NCBI RefSeq assembly: GCF_902498185.1
Contig: NZ_CABVIX010000005.1
Coordinates: 273,077-337,076 of the forward strand
Origin: Pseudomonas fluorescens
Lineage (GTDB): Bacteria; Pseudomonadota; Gammaproteobacteria; Pseudomonadales; Pseudomonadaceae
DNA: 64,000 nucleotides
Reading direction: 5' to 3'
Every line of letters begins with the position of its first letter. The first letter of the stretch is position 1. The notes under the pieces are model-generated. The model made no database searches and had not been told where the DNA came from. It saw only the letters and a list, made by a program, of their open reading frames with translations. The position numbers and the translations under genes were made by a program. Positions 17,530 through 25,856 of the stretch are shown piece by piece.

Positions 17530-18348
17530 TTACCCCCGCGCGTAAGCCACCGCCGCCGCTATCTGCTCGGTAGAGGGTCGAATACCGGTATAAAGCACGA
17601 ACTGCTCGAGAGCCTGCACGGCAATCACTTCAAGGCCGGTAATCACGGGTTTTCCCAATGACTGCGCGCACTGAATCAGCGGCGTCTGCACCGGCATCGC
17701 CACCACATCCATTACCCGCTCAGCGACGGTAATCGCCGTTTCTGGAAACGCCAGGTGTTCAGCCTCTGCTCCCCCCGCCATGCCGATCGGCGTCACGTTG
17801 ATCAACATTGGCGGACACAAGTCGCCCAGATCAGCCTGCCAGCGGTAGCCGCACAGGTCCGCCAACTGCCGGCCGGCTTGTTCGTTGCGGGCAATAATCA
17901 GCCCCTCGCCAAATCCTGAATCACGCAAGGCGCTGGCGACCGCCTTGGCCATTCCGCCACTGCCGCGCAAGGCGAAAGCGGTTCCGGGATCCACCTGATG
18001 CTGGGCGAGCAGCTGGCGCACGGCGAGATAATCGGTGTTGTACGCTTTGAGATGGCCGTCGGTGTTGACCAGGGTATTGACCGATTCGATAGCGGCTGCC
18101 GACGGGTCGATCTCGTCGGCCAAGGCCATGCAGGCCTCTTTGAACGGCATCGAGACCCCACACCCGCGAATACCCAGTGCACGGATCCCACCCACCGCGG
18201 CGGGCAGGTCCTGAGTGGTCATTGCCTTGTAGTAGTAGTCCAGGCCCAGCTGTTCATAAAGATGATTATGGAAGCGCACCCCGAATGTACCGGGACGCCC
18301 AGCCAGGGAAACACACAGGACGGTGTCTCTACTCGGTGCCACTGACAT
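17530..18348 (-). CDS. Shikimate 5-dehydrogenase-like protein
   Basis: 272 residues. It has the AroE fold: N-terminal substrate domain with VSLAGRPGTFGVRFHNHLYE and the catalytic-type motif GCGVSMPFKEACM (Lys and later Asp in NTDYLAVRQLL), then a Rossmann half with RGSGGMAKAVASALRD. It differs from housekeeping AroE in the leader (SLAGRPGTFG instead of GNPIxHSxSP), as in the SdhL/HI0607 and YdiB-like side branches. It may act on shikimate weakly or on quinate. The start ATG at 18348 has GGAG upstream. Monocistronic. Confidence 0.82.
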   Translation of the reverse strand: MSVAPSRDTVLCVSLAGRPGTFGVRFHNHLYEQLGLDYYYKAMTTQDLPAAVGGIRALGIRGCGVSMPFKEACMALADEIDPSAAAIESVNTLVNTDGHLKAYNTDYLAVRQLLAQHQVDPGTAFALRGSGGMAKAVASALRDSGFGEGLIIARNEQAGRQLADLCGYRWQADLGDLCPPMLINVTPIGMAGGAEAEHLAFPETAITVAERVMDVVAMPVQTPLIQCAQSLGKPVITGLEVIAVQALEQFVLYTGIRPSTEQIAAAVAYARG

Positions 18349-18640
18349 GCTCGACTCCTTCAAGATTGAGGAGCAAGTATGCCTTAGTTGCCGGGATAGC
18401 CGCTTATCAGCCCTTACATGACCTTTACTCAGCCTATGCACTCACTTGACGTTTTTTTCGGTCAAATCCACATGCCCGAAACAGGGTCCATTGTCTGGCG
18501 GCCCACATCCGGGACCCCACGGCGCACCACCCTGGTAAGCCTGACAGTTGATTAAACCGATGAACACTATTGAAGCTGTCGATTTCACACCGCATGGGCT
18601 GCTGCGTAAGGTAGGGCCATGTTTCAGAGGAGAATCACTC
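18349..18640. other. Divergent intergenic region
   Basis: 292 bp between the AroE-like gene (leftward) and a 55-residue gene (rightward). It should carry both promoters. No operator, hairpin or coding remnant was recognised. Confidence 0.3.
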
Positions 18641-18808
18641 ATGGCCGCTATCAACATCATGTCCGTTATCGGCAGTGCCGTACCTGCGCAACTGCGAGAG
18701 CAGGGATTGCTGGCCTGCTGGTACCTGGTTCGCAATGGCGAACCCGTCAGCGGCCCACTGCCTTCACTCTCGGCCGCAGAGGCCCTGGCCGCCACCTTGC
18801 TTGCCTGA
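18641..18808 (+). CDS. Small hypothetical protein (55 residues)
   Basis: Begins MAAINIMSVIGSAVPAQLRE and ends SLSAAEALAATLLA. A strong GAGGAG (around 18627) with suitable spacing precedes the ATG at 18641, which decides the start over longer in-frame options. A terminator follows 25 bp after the stop. The middle LLACWYLVRNGEPVSGPLPS resembles short Pseudomonas proteins that modify or accompany other products, but I cannot name a family. Gene-like signals on both sides (ribosome site and terminator) make it credible. Confidence 0.6.
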   Translation: MAAINIMSVIGSAVPAQLREQGLLACWYLVRNGEPVSGPLPSLSAAEALAATLLA

Positions 18809-18833
18809 CCTGGCTGCTTTGCATTGCTCCCTT

Positions 18834-18856
18834 GCCCGCCAATTGGCGGGCTTTTT
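18834..18856 (+). terminator. Rho-independent terminator
   Basis: Perfect stem GCCCGCC-AATT-GGCGGGC followed by TTTTT. It closes the 55-residue gene. Confidence 0.88.
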
Positions 18857-18880
18857 CATGGGGTCGACAACAGAGGAGGA

Positions 18881-19078
18881 TCAAGGATGAGGATGTTCGC
18901 CTGATACAGAGTTGTTGGCGTCCACATCCGCCATCTCTTCATCTACAGGTGCGTCATCGTCCTTGGCCAAAGGCTGTTCTACCCCATCGTGCTTGGGATC
19001 ATGGCCTGATTCGTTATCGGTGGTGCCGCCTCCCCCCTTCTGGGATATGTTGCCCGGGGCATTTTCATCAATTTCCAT
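18881..19078 (-). CDS. Small acidic hydrophilic protein, unknown
   Basis: 65 residues beginning MEIDENAPGNISQKGGGG. Low complexity, rich in Asp, Glu, Gly and Asn, and probably disordered. It resembles the short acidic, Gly-rich stress or desiccation-type proteins found in Pseudomonas, but that is only a compositional impression. ATG at 19078 with a purine-rich upstream site (GAGGTCACTGAGC). It sits among other tiny genes in a variable patch between the AroE-like gene and pbpG. Confidence 0.5.
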   Translation of the reverse strand: MEIDENAPGNISQKGGGGTTDNESGHDPKHDGVEQPLAKDDDAPVDEEMADVDANNSVSGEHPHP

Positions 19079-19270
19079 GCTCAGTGACCTCCGTTCTGCA
19101 GCGCGGGATATCCGTGCGTGAACGTAAGAGGGGAATGCGGCGGTGAGAGTGCTACCCAAGAGACGAACGGGGTCTCCAGAGCTCGCGCGCCTTTGCCTCG
19201 CGAATCACGCCACCCGGGAGAGGGCGACGCCTGCAAACAGAGAGCCTATCGCGATCAGTTCACGCAGCGG

Positions 19271-19573
19271 TCAGTCCTCCCACGCAGCAGTTCTCAATCT
19301 CCAGGTGGCGACATCTAGAACGTCGTTTGTGAATAGAGGGGCGAATCTTGGCTGCAACATCAGCGACTCCATGGTCAAGTCCTCACGGCCATCCCGCACA
19401 AGACGCTTGAACCCGTCCTGGAACTGACCCGAGACGATGAAATGGACAGCGACATCGACTGGATGCTGCTCGCTAAGCATTTTTTCCCAGCGAGTGAAGT
19501 GATACCCGGCCTCATGACACTTTTCAACATCGTCGCGGATAGCCTGTGCGAACTCATCTCGAAGCTTTTCCAT
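19271..19573 (-). CDS. Conserved hypothetical protein (100 residues)
   Basis: Begins MEKLRDEFAQAIRDDVEKCH and continues with GYHFTRWEKMLSEQHPVDVA and FIVSGQFQDGFKRLVRDGRE. The regular amphipathic helices suggest a small all-alpha or alpha/beta cytoplasmic protein. No signal or membrane segment. I recognise the general sequence style from pseudomonad accessory regions and phage-associated genes but cannot give a function. The neighbouring downstream sequence on the other strand is a decayed phage-type gene, which supports an accessory origin. Confidence 0.65.
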   Translation of the reverse strand: MEKLRDEFAQAIRDDVEKCHEAGYHFTRWEKMLSEQHPVDVAVHFIVSGQFQDGFKRLVRDGREDLTMESLMLQPRFAPLFTNDVLDVATWRLRTAAWED

Positions 19574-20105
19574 GGACTCACCTAAGCAGCAGCATACCTG
19601 TACTTACTCAATACCCCACTTCAACGAATCACGCTACCCCGGTGCGGCCGGCGTCCGCACGGAGCAACCATGAGCACTCCTGGAATCCTCTGGCAGTTCA
19701 GCTGCGGCGCTGCCTCTGCGGTCGCCACAAAATGGCCCTCGCCGAATAGGGCTCCACGCACGGCGTGCAGATCGTGAACGCCTTCCTCGGCAACGAGCAT
19801 GAGGACAATCGTCGGTCATGGAAGCAGCCGGGCGACGTGATGGTGTTTGGTTTCAGCGCCGAGGAAGCAGACCGGCTTGATGATTTCGCGAACGGAACCC
19901 CGACCGACCGGTAATAGCCCCGCTGATCGATCGCGGCCTCGGGAAGGAAACTGCAAGGCTAGGGTACAGCATTAAATTTACTTCATACGGCGCCCTTTAT
20001 TCACAGGGCAATCGACAGCCTTTGAGCCATACTCCATCATGCAGCGGTTTTTTGGGGGAAACCCTTGCACAGCCAACGACATACCAACATTTAGTGAGCC
20101 TCAAC
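19574..20105. other. Gene-poor stretch upstream of pbpG
   Basis: About 530 bp without an intact gene. Positions 19670-19914 hold the decayed PAPS-reductase-like fragments described separately. The rest (19574-19669 and 19915-20105) shows no coding signal; the last ~100 bp is AT-richer and likely carries the pbpG promoter. Confidence 0.5.
19670..19914 (+). pseudogene. Decayed phage-type PAPS-reductase-like (PP-loop) gene
   Basis: Two frames give matching fragments. Frame 1 from ATG 19670 reads MSTPGILWQFSCGAASAVAT, with the PP-loop-like SCGAASAVAT. The next frame continues KMALAE, an amber TAG at 19747-19749, then GSTHGVQIVNAFLGNEHEDN. After NRR it jumps to WKQPGDVMVFGFSAEEADRL and ends at TAA 19912-19914. 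NEHEDNRR and the VFGFSAEE tail are hallmarks, as I remember them, of phage/prophage phosphoadenosine phosphosulfate reductase-like proteins of ~200+ residues. The damage is one frameshift in an A tract near 19729-19732, one nonsense codon and loss of the middle of the gene. Confidence 0.6.
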
Positions 20106-21029
20106 GTGAAAACTTCCCTGTCCATACTCAGCCTGATGCTGTTGCTCACAGGAACCGCTGCCCTACCGTCGACCGCTGCTGCAGAACCCCAGGCAAAGGT
20201 TCAACGCGATCCATCCAGGTTGCACCTTGCCTCCGGTAGTGCCTTGCTCATCGACCTGGCTACCAATAAAGAGCTCTACGCCAGCCACGCCGATCGAGTG
20301 GTCCCTATCGCGTCGGTGACCAAGCTGATGACCGCGATGGTCGTGCTGGACGCCAAACTGCCAATGGACGAGATGCTCACCATGACGATAGCGGGCAATC
20401 CGGAGATGAAAGGCGTGTATTCCAGGGTTCGCCTGGGCAGCCAGCTCGATCGCCGCGAGACTCTGCTGATCACCCTGATGTCCTCGGAAAACCGCGCAGC
20501 CAACAGCCTGGCAAACCACTACCCAGGCGGCTACGGCGCCTTCATCAAGGCAATGAACGCCAAGGCGCGCAGCCTGGGAATGAAGCATACCCGGTATGTC
20601 GAGCCGACCGGCCTGTCGACGCTGAACGTTTCGACCGCCCGCGATCTGGTGAAGCTGCTGCTGGCGGCGCGCAACTACCCCATGCTGAGCCAGTTGAGCA
20701 CTACACGGGAAAAGACCGTGGCCTTCCGCAAGCCCAACTACACCCTGGGCTTTCGCAACACCGACCACCTGGTGAACAAGAGCAACTGGGACATCAAGCT
20801 GACCAAGACCGGTTTCACCAATGAAGCCGGCCATTGCCTGGTCTTGCTCACCAGGATGGACAATCGTCCGGTCGCCATGGTGATTCTCGATGCCTTTGGC
20901 AAGTACACCCACTTCGCCGACGCCAGCCGCATGCGCCAATGGCTGGAAACCGGCAGCGCCAAGCCAGCGCCTGGGGTGGCCATGCAGTACAAGGCCGAGC
21001 GGCGCGCCCGCGGCCTGGCTGCGGAGTGA
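20106..21029 (+). CDS. pbpG: D-alanyl-D-alanine endopeptidase (penicillin-binding protein 7/8)
   Basis: 307 residues from a GTG start. The signal peptide spans residues 1-26 ([21 protein letters not shown]). The catalytic serine is in S70-V-T-K73, followed by SEN at 127-129 and KTG in [13 protein letters not shown]. It hydrolyses DD-crosslinks in periplasmic peptidoglycan. A TTG at 20022 extends the frame by 28 residues that do not look like a leader; starting at 20106 gives the expected signal sequence and the family length (~310). Monocistronic; the convergent neighbour ends 37 bp away. Confidence 0.93.
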   Translation: MKTSLSILSLMLLLTGTAALPSTAAAEPQAKVQRDPSRLHLASGSALLIDLATNKELYASHADRVVPIASVTKLMTAMVVLDAKLPMDEMLTMTIAGNPEMKGVYSRVRLGSQLDRRETLLITLMSSENRAANSLANHYPGGYGAFIKAMNAKARSLGMKHTRYVEPTGLSTLNVSTARDLVKLLLAARNYPMLSQLSTTREKTVAFRKPNYTLGFRNTDHLVNKSNWDIKLTKTGFTNEAGHCLVLLTRMDNRPVAMVILDAFGKYTHFADASRMRQWLETGSAKPAPGVAMQYKAERRARGLAAE

Positions 21030-21066
21030 CGCCCTGGCCGCCTGCTTGCGCGGGCGGCCAGTCTCA

Positions 21067-21495
21067 TCAGGCTTGGGTGTTGACGATCCCGCCTGCACTG
21101 CTGCCGCCGGTCTCGGTCAGGGCTTCGAGCAACTGGGCAGTTGCTGACTGGATCTCTCCGTTGAGCGTGGCAATGCTGGCTTGCTTGGCGGCAGCTGCGG
21201 ACTGCCTGGCCGTTTCGTCCAGGTTGCTGGTCGCAAGCTGGGCCAGTTGCTTCTGCTCTTCGGCCAGCTGCTTCTGGAGCTGCTTGATCGCCTCGCGCAA
21301 CTGGGTGATCTGATCCGACTCGCTGCTCTGTTCGGTGCTCCCTGCCGCACCACCCGCCGCACCGCCTCCACGCACGCCCGAGACATCGGCAGTGGCGCCG
21401 GACTTGGTTTCTTCACTGGATGCGGCAGCCTCAGCGGACTTGGCGACGACGCCAAGTGGGCTGCTGCTGATGGTCACGCTACTGATGCCTACCAT
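21067..21495 (-). CDS. Small coiled-coil protein, FlxA-like
   Basis: 142 residues beginning MVGISSVTISSSPLGVV. Low-complexity Ala/Gly/Ser linker (residues ~20-55), then a heptad coiled coil (QITQLREAIKQLQKQLAEEQ, ~60-85), and an Ala-rich end. The QLQKQL-type core resembles the FlxA-like family of short proteins, whose role is unclear. The ATG at 21495 is preceded by GGAGGAA on the minus strand with good spacing. The reading frame stays open far upstream, antisense to pvdA, but that extension is composition-driven. Function not assigned. Confidence 0.6.
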   Translation of the reverse strand: MVGISSVTISSSPLGVVAKSAEAAASSEETKSGATADVSGVRGGGAAGGAAGSTEQSSESDQITQLREAIKQLQKQLAEEQKQLAQLATSNLDETARQSAAAAKQASIATLNGEIQSATAQLLEALTETGGSSAGGIVNTQA

Positions 21496-21607
21496 GGGTT
21501 CCTCCTTTTTCAAACGGTCCTTTAAACCGCCGTATCGGCCGTCATCGGCATTTCTTGAGCAATCTGCTCTCCCCCGCGAGCCCGAGCCGGGCGCAACGGG
21601 TAGCCGG

Positions 21608-21631
21608 TAAATTCCGCCAGTGCCGCCTCGT
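21608..21631 (+). promoter_or_regulatory. PvdS-type iron-starvation (IS) box for pvdA
   Basis: TAAAT at 21608-21612, exactly 16 bp, then CGT at 21629-21631. This is the consensus (TAAAT-N16/17-CGT) recognised by the ECF sigma factor PvdS on pyoverdine genes. It lies ~72 bp before the pvdA start, a proper distance for a promoter. Confidence 0.85.
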
Positions 21632-21702
21632 TCTATGGATGTACTTGCACGGGAGCCCGCCCCCGCAGCTGCCCAGCCTCGATTACCCACGGAACCGCAT
21701 CC

Positions 21703-23037
21703 ATGAGCCAGACGCATACCCCGGAAACTATCAATGACCTGATCGGCGTGGGTTTCGGCCCGTCCAACCTGGCCTTGGCCATCGCCTTGGAGGAGCTTGC
21801 CGAAACCCATGGCCACGCACTGGAAGCCTTGTTCATCGACAAGCAGAGCGACTACCGCTGGCACGGCAATACACTGGCCACCCAGAGCGAGCTGCAGATC
21901 TCGTTTCTCAAGGACCTGGTGTCGTTGCGCAACCCCACCAGCCCCTACAGTTTCGTCAATTATCTGCACCAGAAACAGCGTCTGGCCGACTTCATCAATC
22001 TGGGTACCTTCTACCCTTGCCGCCTGGAGTACAACGATTACCTGCGGTGGGCTGCCGAGCATTTCGCGACCCAGGCCGTCTATGGCGAAGAAGTGGTGCG
22101 CATAGAGCCCGAAGTGCGCAGCGGCAAGGTCGAGCACCTGCGCCTGGTGTCGCGCGACAGCGAAGGCCGCGAACTCAGCCGGCGCACCCGTTCGGTGGTG
22201 GTGGGCAGCGGCGGTACACCGAAGATCCCCGACGCATTCAGCACCTTCCGAGACGACCCGCGGGTGTTCCATCATTCCCAGTACCTGTGCAGCCTGGCGA
22301 AACTGCCGTGTGCCCAGGGCAAGCCGATGCGCATCGCCGTGATCGGCTCAGGGCAAAGTGCCGCCGAGGCGTTCATCGACCTCAACGACAGCTATCCCTC
22401 GGTCAAGGTCGACATGGTACTGCGCGCCTCAGCCTTGAAGCCTGCCGATGACAGCCCGTTCGTCAACGAAATCTTCACGCCCGAATACACCGACCTCGTC
22501 TTCAATCAGCCGGTCGGCGAGCGCAGCAAGCTGGTCCAGGAATATCACAACACCAACTATTCGGTAGTCGATGTGGACCTCATCGAGCGCATCTACGGGA
22601 TCCTCTATCGCCAGAAGGTCGCTCACCAGTATCGTCACAATGTGCTGTGCCGACGCCATATAGAGACGGTCGTGTCGACCGCGCAAGGCATCGAGATGAC
22701 CCTGCGCGACCTGGCCACCGGGCAACGCCAGACCCATCGCTATGACGCCGTGATCCTGGCCACGGGTTATGAGCGCCGCTCGCACCGAGACCTGCTCGCG
22801 CCGTTGCAGGGCTATCTGGACGACTTTACCGTGGACCGCAACTACCGGGTGCTGGCAAGCCCCGAGCTGCAGGCGTCGGTCTACCTGCAAGGATTCTGCG
22901 AGGCGTCCCATGGCCTGAGCGATACGCTACTCTCGGTACTTCCCGTGCGCGCGGCGGAGATCGGCCAGGCGCTCTATCGCGACCTGGCCCAGTACCGGAG
23001 CCCCGCGCCAGTGACAGCGGCGTTCGCCCGCGCCTGA
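21703..23037 (+). CDS. pvdA: L-ornithine N5-monooxygenase (pyoverdine synthesis)
   Basis: 444 residues, matching PvdA. FAD motif GVGFGPSNLALAIAL (residues ~15-29), NADPH motif IGSGQSAAEAFIDL (~211-224), and the late ATGYERRSH motif. FLKDLVSLRNPTSPYSFVNY is a family signature. It hydroxylates ornithine to N5-hydroxyornithine, which supplies the hydroxamate iron ligand of pyoverdine. Preceded by a PvdS box and followed by a terminator, so it is transcribed alone under iron limitation. The pyoverdine-iron release operon is directly downstream. Confidence 0.96.
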   Translation: MSQTHTPETINDLIGVGFGPSNLALAIALEELAETHGHALEALFIDKQSDYRWHGNTLATQSELQISFLKDLVSLRNPTSPYSFVNYLHQKQRLADFINLGTFYPCRLEYNDYLRWAAEHFATQAVYGEEVVRIEPEVRSGKVEHLRLVSRDSEGRELSRRTRSVVVGSGGTPKIPDAFSTFRDDPRVFHHSQYLCSLAKLPCAQGKPMRIAVIGSGQSAAEAFIDLNDSYPSVKVDMVLRASALKPADDSPFVNEIFTPEYTDLVFNQPVGERSKLVQEYHNTNYSVVDVDLIERIYGILYRQKVAHQYRHNVLCRRHIETVVSTAQGIEMTLRDLATGQRQTHRYDAVILATGYERRSHRDLLAPLQGYLDDFTVDRNYRVLASPELQASVYLQGFCEASHGLSDTLLSVLPVRAAEIGQALYRDLAQYRSPAPVTAAFARA

Positions 23038-23065
23038 CAGCAAGCCGGGGCTTCGGCCCCCTGAG

Positions 23066-23100
23066 CCCGACCTGCACCTACCTGGGGCCGGTCGGGTTTT
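23066..23100 (+). terminator. Rho-independent terminator after pvdA
   Basis: Stem CCCGACC (23066-23072) pairs with GGTCGGG (23090-23096), followed by TTTT. A shorter GGGGC-TTCG-GCCCC hairpin lies just before it at 23047-23060. Confidence 0.75.
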
Positions 23101-23137
23101 GCCGCTTCTGAAACATTTGCTTTCATTTAAATTGGCA

Positions 23138-23156
23138 GGATTTGTATTCTCATTCG
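23138..23156 (-). promoter_or_regulatory. Weak candidate Fur box upstream of the fpv operon
   Basis: On the minus strand AATGAGAATACAAAT matches the Fur core AATGATAATCATTAT at 10 of 15 positions. It lies 68-86 bp before fpvG, where iron control is expected. No proper TAAAT-N16-CGT box was found here (a TAAAT and a CGT exist but 22 bp apart). Low certainty. Confidence 0.25.
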
Positions 23157-23223
23157 TCTTTACTAGTGCAGCCTCCAGGTTGAGCTTGCCCTTGACCCCA
23201 ATTCTTCCAATCAAGAAAGCCCC

Positions 23224-24423
23224 ATGGCCCAACAAACCAAGAAGTCCAAATCCAGGCTATGGTTCCTGGTTCACAGCTGGCTCGCCCTGCCGATCTGGTT
23301 CTTTGTCCTCATTGTGTGCTTTACCGGCATGCTCGCGGTCGTCAGCCAGGAAATCGTCTGGCTGGCCAACCCTGACGTGCGGGCGACCCAGCCCAATGAT
23401 GACGCCGAGCGGCTGAGCTACCAGCAAGTCCTCGATGCTGTGCATACAGCCCAGCCAGACGCCGCCGTGCGGTTTCTCAACCAGCCGGATGGTTCGCACT
23501 TTGCCCTCAACGTCGGCGTGACCCTGCCCGACGGCACGTCGCCTACTCTGTACGTCAATCCCTACACGGGAGTGATCCAGGGCAAAAGCCCGGACTTCAA
23601 CTTCGAGGCGTTCACCCGCGCCCTGCACGGCTGGTGGCTGGTGCCGTTCACCAGCGGGTACAGCTGGGGTTGGTACCTGGTGTCGCTGCTCGGCCTGCCG
23701 ATGCTGGCTTCGCTGGTCACGGGACTGGTGGTCTACAAGAAATTCTGGAAAGGCTTTTTCAAACCCGTACGCCTGGGCCATGGCTCGCGGATTTTCTGGG
23801 GCGACGTGCACCGGCTGGCCGGGGTCTGGTCGATCTGGTTCATCGCGGTGATCTCGATCACCGGCCTGTGGTTCCTGATTCAGGCGATTCTGGCCGACAA
23901 CCACATCACGATTTCGACTGAACCCGTGGTGCCCGTGATCGCCCGCGAGCAAGTGCCGCAGAGCGCCGACGGCTCGCCGGCGCCGCGCATCGGCCTTGAT
24001 GAAGCCGTGGACCTCGCCCAGACGCAGATCCCCGGCCTGGACGTGAGCTTCATCTTCATGCCCTCCACTGCCTACAGCCATGTGAGCCTGAGCGGACGGG
24101 GCTGGTACCCGCTGATGTTCCAGAGCGCCAGCGTCAATCCCTACACCAGCAAGGTCGACAGTCAGTTCCTGCTGGGGGACCGCTCGACCCTGGAGTTCGT
24201 TACCGAATCGATGCGCCCGCTGCACACGGGTGACTTCGGCGGCCTGGCGATCAAGCTGATCTGGGCCTTCTTCGGCCTGGTCCTGACCCTGATGGTGCTA
24301 AGCGGTCTGCTCATCTGGACCAAACGCACCGCCCAAGCCACCGCCGCCGCACTCAAGCGCAGCGAACGCCAGCCGCGTCAGCGCCAACCCCGGCCCGAGC
24401 CCGCCACGGAGGTCCAGTCATGA
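23224..24423 (+). CDS. fpvG: PepSY-type inner-membrane ferri-pyoverdine reductase
   Basis: 399 residues with four hydrophobic segments, near residues 18-40, 140-165, 195-220 and 340-365, and two PepSY-like periplasmic regions. WFLVHSWLALPIWFFVLIVC and the later HRLAGVWSIWFIAVISITGL are typical of the PepSY-associated TM family. FpvG reduces Fe(III) in pyoverdine in the periplasm so that iron is released and the siderophore recycled. First gene of an eight-gene operon whose order matches P. aeruginosa fpvGHJKCDEF. The start ATG at 23224 has AAAG-type upstream purines; its stop overlaps fpvH by 4 nt. Confidence 0.92.
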   Translation: MAQQTKKSKSRLWFLVHSWLALPIWFFVLIVCFTGMLAVVSQEIVWLANPDVRATQPNDDAERLSYQQVLDAVHTAQPDAAVRFLNQPDGSHFALNVGVTLPDGTSPTLYVNPYTGVIQGKSPDFNFEAFTRALHGWWLVPFTSGYSWGWYLVSLLGLPMLASLVTGLVVYKKFWKGFFKPVRLGHGSRIFWGDVHRLAGVWSIWFIAVISITGLWFLIQAILADNHITISTEPVVPVIAREQVPQSADGSPAPRIGLDEAVDLAQTQIPGLDVSFIFMPSTAYSHVSLSGRGWYPLMFQSASVNPYTSKVDSQFLLGDRSTLEFVTESMRPLHTGDFGGLAIKLIWAFFGLVLTLMVLSGLLIWTKRTAQATAAALKRSERQPRQRQPRPEPATEVQS

Positions 24424-24959
24424 GCCAGGTCCAAGCCCTGTCCGCCAGCCCGCTCAAGCAGTTCTGGCTCAAATGGCGCTTCCACATCAACATCCTGCTG
24501 CTGCTCGTCCCGCTGGGGTTCATGCCCAAGTATTTCGCCGATGCGCGGCTGTTCCGCGGCGAAGCGGGCCTTGGCGCGACTGTGATTCACGATATCAAGA
24601 TCGGTCCCTGGAGCCTCGATCTCGCCGAGCTGCGCGACCAGGCTCCTCGCGCCGATGGCCCGGCGGGCTATTTCAAGACCTTCAACGCGGCCCTGTGCAA
24701 GACCTGCGACACCGGCGTCAAGGCCATCTACCTGCGTATCGGCAAGCCCCGCAGCCTGCGCGCAGCGGGCACCATCTTCTTCGGCACGCCCTACCGCATG
24801 GTCACTTCGCTTCCCGTACCACCGCGCACCCGGCCAGATGCCGATATCTGGATCACAATCGAAGGCTGGGACGGCAGCATGCACCAGGCTTCGGTACCCC
24901 TGGCCAAGGCTTCGCCGGCGACCATCGCCTGGCTCGATACCCAAGGAGGCAACAAATGA
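24420..24959 (+). CDS. fpvH: Inner-membrane accessory protein of pyoverdine iron release
   Basis: 179 residues with one N-terminal membrane anchor (FHINILLLLVPLGFMPKYFA, ~22-41) and a periplasmic domain. That domain contains the pair LCKTCDTG, two cysteines spaced as in a redox or metal site. In P. aeruginosa FpvH works with FpvG, FpvJ and FpvK to make iron reduction efficient; its chemistry is not settled. ATGA overlap with fpvG and an ATGA overlap with fpvJ show strict translational coupling. Assigned by position and size within the operon. Confidence 0.85.
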   Translation: MSQVQALSASPLKQFWLKWRFHINILLLLVPLGFMPKYFADARLFRGEAGLGATVIHDIKIGPWSLDLAELRDQAPRADGPAGYFKTFNAALCKTCDTGVKAIYLRIGKPRSLRAAGTIFFGTPYRMVTSLPVPPRTRPDADIWITIEGWDGSMHQASVPLAKASPATIAWLDTQGGNK

Positions 24960-25276
24960 AACACATCCTGCGCAAGTTGACCCTGCCCCTGCTGTTGCTG
25001 GCCGCAGGCCCCGCATTGGCCCACAATCCGATGTGCGAATGCGAGGCGATCGGTACTGACCAGGTCAAGTGCACGGGCGGTTTCTCCGATGGCAGCGGTG
25101 CCGCGGGCGTGACCCTCGATGTGATCGGCTACGACGAGCAGGTCCTGGTGCCGGGCAAGCTTGGGACTGACTCGAGCATGACGTTCAAGCGCCCGGGCGG
25201 CGAGTTCTACGTGCTGTTCGATGCGGGTCCTGGCCATGTGGTCGAAGTCGACCATGCCGACATCGGTGAGCCATGA
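24956..25276 (+). CDS. fpvJ: Small periplasmic protein of pyoverdine iron release
   Basis: 106 residues with a clear signal peptide (LRKLTLPLLLLAAGPALA). The mature N-terminus is HNPMCECEAIGTDQVKCTGG, with an exposed His and three Cys, suggesting metal binding or redox activity. The remainder looks like a small beta-sandwich (VTLDVIGYDEQVLVPGKLG). It corresponds to FpvJ by operon position, and is thought to interact with the FpvC/FpvF binding proteins and the reductase. ATGA overlaps with both neighbours. Confidence 0.85.
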   Translation: MKHILRKLTLPLLLLAAGPALAHNPMCECEAIGTDQVKCTGGFSDGSGAAGVTLDVIGYDEQVLVPGKLGTDSSMTFKRPGGEFYVLFDAGPGHVVEVDHADIGEP

Positions 25277-25842
25277 GCCGCGCCCAGGTGGTACGCCCGG
25301 CCGGTGCCGGGCATGAAACCCTCTATGTGCTGCTGACCAGCCTGTTGATCGTGGCGCTGGCCGCGACCGTGGTGTCGCTGCGCGGCGAGCGCGTGGACGA
25401 GGTGGCGATCGCCTCCCACCAGCTCGATGCCCGCCGCGATCTCAATGCCGCCGAACAGGGCATCTACACCGATCTGCGCGTGGCCTTTGACGAGATCCAG
25501 ATGCAGCGCGAGGAAAGCGCCCTGACGCCAAGTGTTCAAGCACTGGCCGACGAAGGCTTCCCCCCCTTCGTCGCGGATGCCAGCAGCGCCAGCCGCGGGA
25601 GCCATCAATGGCAGTGGCTCGACCTGGGTGCCTACCTGGGCCAGAGCGCCGACAGCCAGGTTGCCGGCAGTTTCCTGCTGATCGTGCCCCAGGCGAGCGA
25701 GGGCCAGGCCGATGTCTGGCTGCGCCGCGAAGGTGTCAGCGCAGTGCCCACGGCCCTGGACGCAGGCTCGCTGATCACCGCCGGCTGGCAGCAGATCGCT
25801 ACTCACTATGACGCCGGGGTCACCCGCCAACACCGTCACTGA
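25273..25842 (+). CDS. fpvK: Inner-membrane accessory protein of pyoverdine iron release
   Basis: 189 residues with one N-terminal transmembrane helix (LYVLLTSLLIVALAATVVSL, ~17-36) and a periplasmic domain. By order it is FpvK, fourth gene of the operon and part of the reductase support complex. The sequence holds no recognised catalytic motif; the DUF6162-like look is only an impression. The start ATG at 25273 overlaps the fpvJ stop. A 14-bp gap with AAGGA separates it from fpvC. Confidence 0.82.
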   Translation: MSRAQVVRPAGAGHETLYVLLTSLLIVALAATVVSLRGERVDEVAIASHQLDARRDLNAAEQGIYTDLRVAFDEIQMQREESALTPSVQALADEGFPPFVADASSASRGSHQWQWLDLGAYLGQSADSQVAGSFLLIVPQASEGQADVWLRREGVSAVPTALDAGSLITAGWQQIATHYDAGVTRQHRH

Positions 25843-25856
25843 TACAAGGACGCCCC

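Noticed and set aside
21067..22275. Very long minus-strand open frame (about 400 codons) running antisense to pvdA
   Set aside because: Only the first-listed C-terminal part (21067-21495) has a ribosome site and protein-like sequence. The extension mirrors pvdA codon bias and shows no family.
23127..23155. PvdS iron-starvation box before fpvG
   Set aside because: A TAAAT and a CGT are present but 22 bp apart instead of 16-17, so it does not fit the consensus.
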